The notes beneath the pieces are model-generated. The model was given only the letters and a program-made list of their open reading frames with translations, made no database searches and was not told where the DNA came from. A stretch of 8,134 nt of DNA, from the NCBI GenBank assembly GCA_031264975.1, contig JAISDH010000155.1, positions 1-8,134 on the forward strand, read 5' to 3'. Shown one piece after another: positions 6,240 through 8,134 of this stretch. How positions within the stretch are numbered: the stretch's first letter is position 1; each line of letters starts with the position of its first letter. Origin of the DNA: Bacteroidales bacterium. Its GTDB lineage: Bacteria > Bacteroidota > Bacteroidia > Bacteroidales > WCHB1-69. The position numbers and the translations under genes were made by a program.

Positions 6240-7220
6240 ATGAAAAAAAGATTCTTTGTATTTTTAGGGATAGGTATATTATTAGTATCGTGTGTAAGCA
6301 AACAAAAGTATATTGAATGTACGACAGACTTATCTAACTGTGAAGCAAAACAGAAAGAACTCTCCTCTCAAAAACTTGATTTGGAGAATAAGATTATAGA
6401 ATTTGAATCTCAAAGGGGAAAAATGCAGGCACAGATTCGTCAACTTGAGGAAGACACCACAATACTTGGGCGTTTAAGCAGGGAAATGACCGAAAACTAT
6501 ACTTCTTTGCAAACAAATTATGACGAATTGTCTACGGCATATAAAAATATGAACGCTGGTAATAAAAAGGAAACAGAGACAATGCTTGGACAATTGCAGG
6601 AAGCGCAACGTAAATTGGACGAAAAGGAAAAAGAGATAAAATCTTTAATGACAGACTTAGACAAGAAGAGTTTGGATTTGGAAGAAAAAAGCGCAAAACT
6701 TATAGAGTTACAGGAGATTCTATCCAAAAAAGACGCCGACGTGCAAGCGTTGAAAGATAAAATCAAATTAGCGTTAGTAGGTTTTGAAGGCAGTGGGTTG
6801 CAAGTTACGGAAAAGAACGGAAAGGTGTATGTTTCTATGGATGAAAAATTGCTTTTTGCCAGTGGAAAGTTTTCTGTGGATGCAAAAGGAGAATTAGCGT
6901 TAAAAGAGTTGGCTAAAGTTTTGGAAGCGGATACAGATATCAACGTCATGGTAGAAGGGCATACTGATAACGTCCCTTTTTCTGCGGCTTCTGCGGCTCA
7001 AATTCGGGATAATTGGGATTTAAGCGTAATGCGTGCGACAACAATCGTAAAAACAATTTTGAAATACGGAAACATTGACCCTAACCGTTTAACAGCATCC
7101 GGCAGAGGAGAATATGTTCCCTTAGATACAGACGACACAAAAGAAGCAAGAGCCAAAAATCGACGCACAGAAATAATCCTCACCCCCAAATTAGACGCCT
7201 TGTTCGAGATTTTAGAATAA
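6240..7220 (+). CDS. OmpA/MotB-family lipoprotein with coiled-coil stalk (peptidoglycan-binding)
   Basis: This is predicted to be an outer-membrane lipoprotein that holds on to the cell wall. The 326-residue product starts with a lipoprotein signal peptide (MKKR, then a hydrophobic run) ending in lipobox LVSC, with Cys18 as the lipidated residue. The residues after Cys18 (VSKQKY) lack the acidic surface-export signal of many Bacteroidetes lipoproteins, so it probably faces the periplasm. Residues about 28-178 are rich in Lys, Glu, Gln and Leu and look like a long coiled coil. The OmpA C-terminal domain covers about 200-318, with LLFASGKFSVDAKGE, GHTDN (240-244), NWDLSVMRA (258-266) and NRRTEI (307-312); these regions supply the diaminopimelate-binding Asp and Arg in the family. 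Cys27 and Cys34 are extra cysteines near the anchor. It follows infB by 60 bases. It has no obvious role in translation, so its place may be accidental or lineage-specific. No specific gene name can be assigned. Confidence 0.9.
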   Translation: MKKRFFVFLGIGILLVSCVSKQKYIECTTDLSNCEAKQKELSSQKLDLENKIIEFESQRGKMQAQIRQLEEDTTILGRLSREMTENYTSLQTNYDELSTAYKNMNAGNKKETETMLGQLQEAQRKLDEKEKEIKSLMTDLDKKSLDLEEKSAKLIELQEILSKKDADVQALKDKIKLALVGFEGSGLQVTEKNGKVYVSMDEKLLFASGKFSVDAKGELALKELAKVLEADTDINVMVEGHTDNVPFSAASAAQIRDNWDLSVMRATTIVKTILKYGNIDPNRLTASGRGEYVPLDTDDTKEARAKNRRTEIILTPKLDALFEILE

Positions 7221-7252
7221 GGATAGTTGTTTCTTTTTCTTTGCCATATCCT

Positions 7253-7308
7253 GAACAGTAGACGAGTGAACGAGTGGACAAGTAGGCGAATGGACAAGTG
7301 GACGATAG
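7253..7308. repeat. 8-bp tandem repeat, consensus GACRAGTG
   Basis: Six back-to-back 8-base units lie in exact register from 7261 to 7308: GACGAGTG, AACGAGTG, GACAAGTA, GGCGAATG, GACAAGTG, GACGATAG. A seventh, weaker unit (GAACAGTA) precedes them at 7253. The units have diverged, so this is an old array. It starts 33 bases after the lipoprotein stop codon. An 8-base period is not a multiple of three, which argues against a coding role. Confidence 0.8.
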
Positions 7309-7354
7309 CATCAGTTCTCGCTGGGCATAGTCTCTATACCAATGTTATCAAGCT

Positions 7355-7422
7355 AAGGGCTGAAAGCCCAATAATCAATAACAGAGCTACAACGCCAAGT
7401 TATGGTCGGAATCGGAAGACGT
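7355..7422. repeat. Degenerate intergenic repeat, unit 1 (GGGCTGAAAGCCC type)
   Basis: The unit begins with the palindromic GGGCTGAAAGCCC (7357-7369; 5-bp stem, GAA loop), continues with AATCAATAACAGAGCTACAACGCC, and ends CGGAAGACGT. It resembles the GCCCTGAAAGGGC ... GGGCAACGCCC type of interspersed repeat that I recall from Bacteroidetes intergenic regions. That resemblance is from memory and unchecked. Confidence 0.55.
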
Positions 7423-7425
7423 AAA

Positions 7426-7512
7426 AAGCTCTGAAAGATCGTAATCAACAGCGTAGGGGCAACACCTAATGTCGTCAGCTTAAGGAGCACCGGAAGGCGT
7501 CAGAGCTACAAC
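7426..7512. repeat. Degenerate intergenic repeat, unit 2 plus partial third
   Basis: This copy begins AAGCTCTGAAAGATC, continues with TAATCAACAGCG and AGGGGCAACACC, and ends CGGAAGGCGT at 7500, parallel to unit 1 with an offset of about 71-78 bases. The start of a third copy follows: CAGAGCTACAAC at 7501-7512 is identical to 7382-7393 in unit 1. The head palindrome has lost pairing here, which suggests decay. Confidence 0.55.
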
Positions 7513-7582
7513 TATGCTAATGGTTTTGTTTCTTTGTGGATTTTTCCTCTTAAGTTGACAACATTGGGTTCCTTCCTTGTGG

Positions 7583-7604
7583 GCAAGCGCGGACGTTTGC
7601 TTTT
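7583..7604 (+). terminator. Terminator-like hairpin in the convergent intergenic region
   Basis: GCAAGCG (7583-7589) pairs with CGTTTGC (7594-7600) over 7 bp including one G-U pair, with loop CGGA, followed by TTTT. It is the first + strand hairpin with a T-tail after the lipoprotein gene, about 360 bases past its stop. The T-tail is short, so efficiency is uncertain. Confidence 0.35.
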
Positions 7605-7624
7605 AACTTGGAAATAGCGGAGAC

Positions 7625-7663
7625 ACTACGCTGAGCGGGGGGGGTAGACTATGCCGAGCGAGG
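7625..7663. repeat. Pair of 16-bp near-repeats, with a G8 run
   Basis: ACTACGCTGAGCGGGG (7625-7640) and ACTATGCCGAGCGAGG (7648-7663) match at 13 of 16 positions and start 23 bases apart. An uninterrupted run of eight G residues (7637-7644) lies at the end of the first copy, which is unusual in this AT-rich sequence. Confidence 0.5.
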
Positions 7664-7673
7664 AAGGGCTGTT

Positions 7674-7739
7674 GCAATACCACTGTCTCACGCGCGCAAT
7701 ACGGTGATATCGCGCACGCAATACCGCCGTAGTTTGCAG
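7674..7739. repeat. 22-bp spaced repeat with GCAATAC core (3 copies)
   Basis: The heptamer GCAATAC occurs at 7674, 7696 and 7718, exactly 22 bases apart, and each copy is followed by a GC-rich variable part. The first two copies agree at about 14 of 22 positions. GCGCG (7692-7696) and CGCGC (7711-7715) can pair around the second copy. No Cas gene is in the window, and the units are too short and irregular for a CRISPR array. Confidence 0.55.
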
Positions 7740-7754
7740 TATTCTTGATATGTG

Positions 7755-7797
7755 TAAGTTAAACATAAGTATTTATGCTTGCCTTTTATGCAACTTA
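7755..7797. other. Imperfect inverted repeat with two alternative inner pairings
   Basis: TAAGTT (7755-7760) pairs with AACTTA (7792-7797). Inside, CATAA (7764-7768) can pair with either of two TTATG copies, at 7773-7777 or 7786-7790. The structure is AT-rich and moderate in strength. No T-run follows. It could be part of a decayed repeat or an RNA element; nothing points to a function. Confidence 0.35.
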
Positions 7798-7893
7798 AAT
7801 GGAAACACCGATGAAATCAAAATGCCATAGCTCACAAGGTTGATGTCTCGGGACTTTTGATATTGTCGAATTGAGACTTTCGGCTTTTTGTTT

Positions 7894-7927
7894 TTGATTC
7901 TAACTGTTACTTGATTCTAATTGTGTT
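7894..7927. repeat. 17-bp direct repeat, two copies
   Basis: TTGATTCTAACTGTTAC (7894-7910) is followed at once by TTGATTCTAATTGTGTT (7911-7927). The first 14 bases of the two copies differ at one position. It is non-coding and lies just before the bidirectional terminator. Confidence 0.6.
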
Positions 7928-7957
7928 GACTTTATTGGAAAATTGCAAGGCAAGAGC

Positions 7958-7997
7958 AAAGAAAAAGGAACAAGCATATTCCTGTTCCTTTTTCTTT
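7958..7997. terminator. Bidirectional intrinsic terminator between convergent genes
   Basis: A perfect 14-bp stem AAAGAAAAAGGAAC (7958-7971) pairs with GTTCCTTTTTCTTT (7984-7997) around a 12-base loop. The A-rich left arm and T-rich right arm give a T-tract on whichever strand is transcribed. It lies 21 bases past the stop codon of the - strand T9SS cargo gene, so its main job is probably to end that transcript. It would also stop readthrough from the + strand. Confidence 0.85.
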
Positions 7998-8018
7998 ACA
8001 TCCCATTCCTTGTACCTT

Positions 8019-8134
8019 TTATCGGACAATCAATTTCTTGGCGAACATGTTATTTTCATGAATCACACGAATTATATACGTTCCTGTTGGCAGTTGGTTT
8101 ATAGCTATTGTTTCCTGATAATACTGTTCACATG
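8019..8134 (-). CDS. C-terminal end of a type IX secretion (Por) system cargo protein (5' end outside window)
   Basis: On the - strand an open frame enters from the window edge and ends at the TAA that reads as TTA at 8019-8021. Its last 37 residues contain ETIAINQLPTGTYIIRV, then a short HENN turn and the basic end KKLIVR. This matches the type A C-terminal sorting domain of T9SS cargo (LPxGxYIIRV-type strand, turn, KKLIV strand and terminal Arg). The domain directs export across the outer membrane by the Por machinery and is normally cleaved off when the protein is attached or released. The passenger domain, and so the protein's activity, lies outside the window. The strong terminator at 7958-7997 directly downstream supports a real gene end. 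Confidence 0.85.
   Translation of the reverse strand, partial: CEQYYQETIAINQLPTGTYIIRVIHENNMFAKKLIVR

Larger units (their letters stand above)
7221..8018. other. Repeat-rich convergent intergenic region
   Basis: About 800 bases separate the 3' ends of the lipoprotein gene (+) and the T9SS cargo gene (-). No convincing gene is present. An ATG-started frame at 7227-7424 (65 codons) runs through the 8-bp tandem repeat and the first larger repeat unit and looks spurious. The region is a mosaic of short repeats (7253-7308, 7355-7512, 7625-7663, 7674-7739, 7894-7927) and hairpins (7583-7604, 7755-7797, 7958-7997). The stretch from about 7580 to 7735 is richer in GC than the flanking genes. Convergent ends need no promoters, so such insertions would be tolerated here. 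Confidence 0.7.

Noticed and set aside
7227..7424. A 65-codon open frame after the lipoprotein gene.
   Set aside because: It runs through the 8-bp tandem repeat and a degenerate intergenic repeat, and its composition (WTSRR, RAESPI) is that of translated repeat DNA.
7552..7609. AAGTT/AACTT flanking pair around the 7583-7604 hairpin as a larger structured RNA.
   Set aside because: Only five A/T-rich pairs across a span of nearly 60 bases; expected by chance.
7674..7739. The GCAATAC repeats as a CRISPR array.
   Set aside because: Repeats are only 7 conserved bases with a 22-base period, the intervening parts are partly similar, there are only three copies, and no cas gene is visible.

Overview
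The window is a stretch of chromosome from a low-GC member of the Bacteroidota, most likely order Bacteroidales. The evidence is a rimP-nusA-infB cluster whose proteins carry Bacteroidetes-type sequence, translation starts in AT-rich leaders without clear Shine-Dalgarno sequences, a TAnnTTTG-type -7 promoter element ahead of a tRNA gene, and a C-terminal type IX secretion (Por) sorting domain at the right edge. That last item argues for a T9SS-bearing lineage. I cannot name the genus.

Layout. Positions 1-132 are the 3' end of an unrecognised gene. Positions 133-494 are an AT-rich spacer ending in a promoter element. A tRNA-Gln(UUG) gene lies at 495-565, followed by a strong intrinsic-terminator hairpin (614-646). 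Only 16 bases later rimP begins (663-1121), then nusA (1143-2384) and infB (2439-6179), all on the + strand and closely spaced. An OmpA/MotB-type lipoprotein gene follows (6240-7220). Positions 7221-8018 lie between convergent genes, contain no convincing gene and hold several families of short degenerate repeats. A 14-bp perfect hairpin (7958-7997) can act as a terminator on both strands. The - strand gene entering from the right (8019-8134, partial) encodes the C-terminus of a T9SS-exported protein.

How the genes work together. RimP matures the 30S subunit, NusA controls RNA polymerase pausing, termination and antitermination, and IF2 brings initiator tRNA to the 30S subunit. The cluster therefore couples transcription with ribosome assembly and translation initiation. 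A tRNA gene plus terminator at the head of this cluster resembles E. coli, where metY precedes rimP-nusA-infB. Here the tRNA is tRNA-Gln. The terminator sits so close to rimP that any promoter upstream of it must transcribe through it, which suggests readthrough control.

Most unusual content. IF2 is 1246 residues, with a linker carrying 12 tandem copies of a 14-residue unit, three copies of a GKIDL-like motif, a poly-Asn tract and separate acidic and basic halves. The convergent intergenic region is a patchwork of short repeats. I do not see a clearly new multi-gene system. The best leads are the tRNA-Gln/terminator leader of the rimP operon and the expanded IF2 linker.
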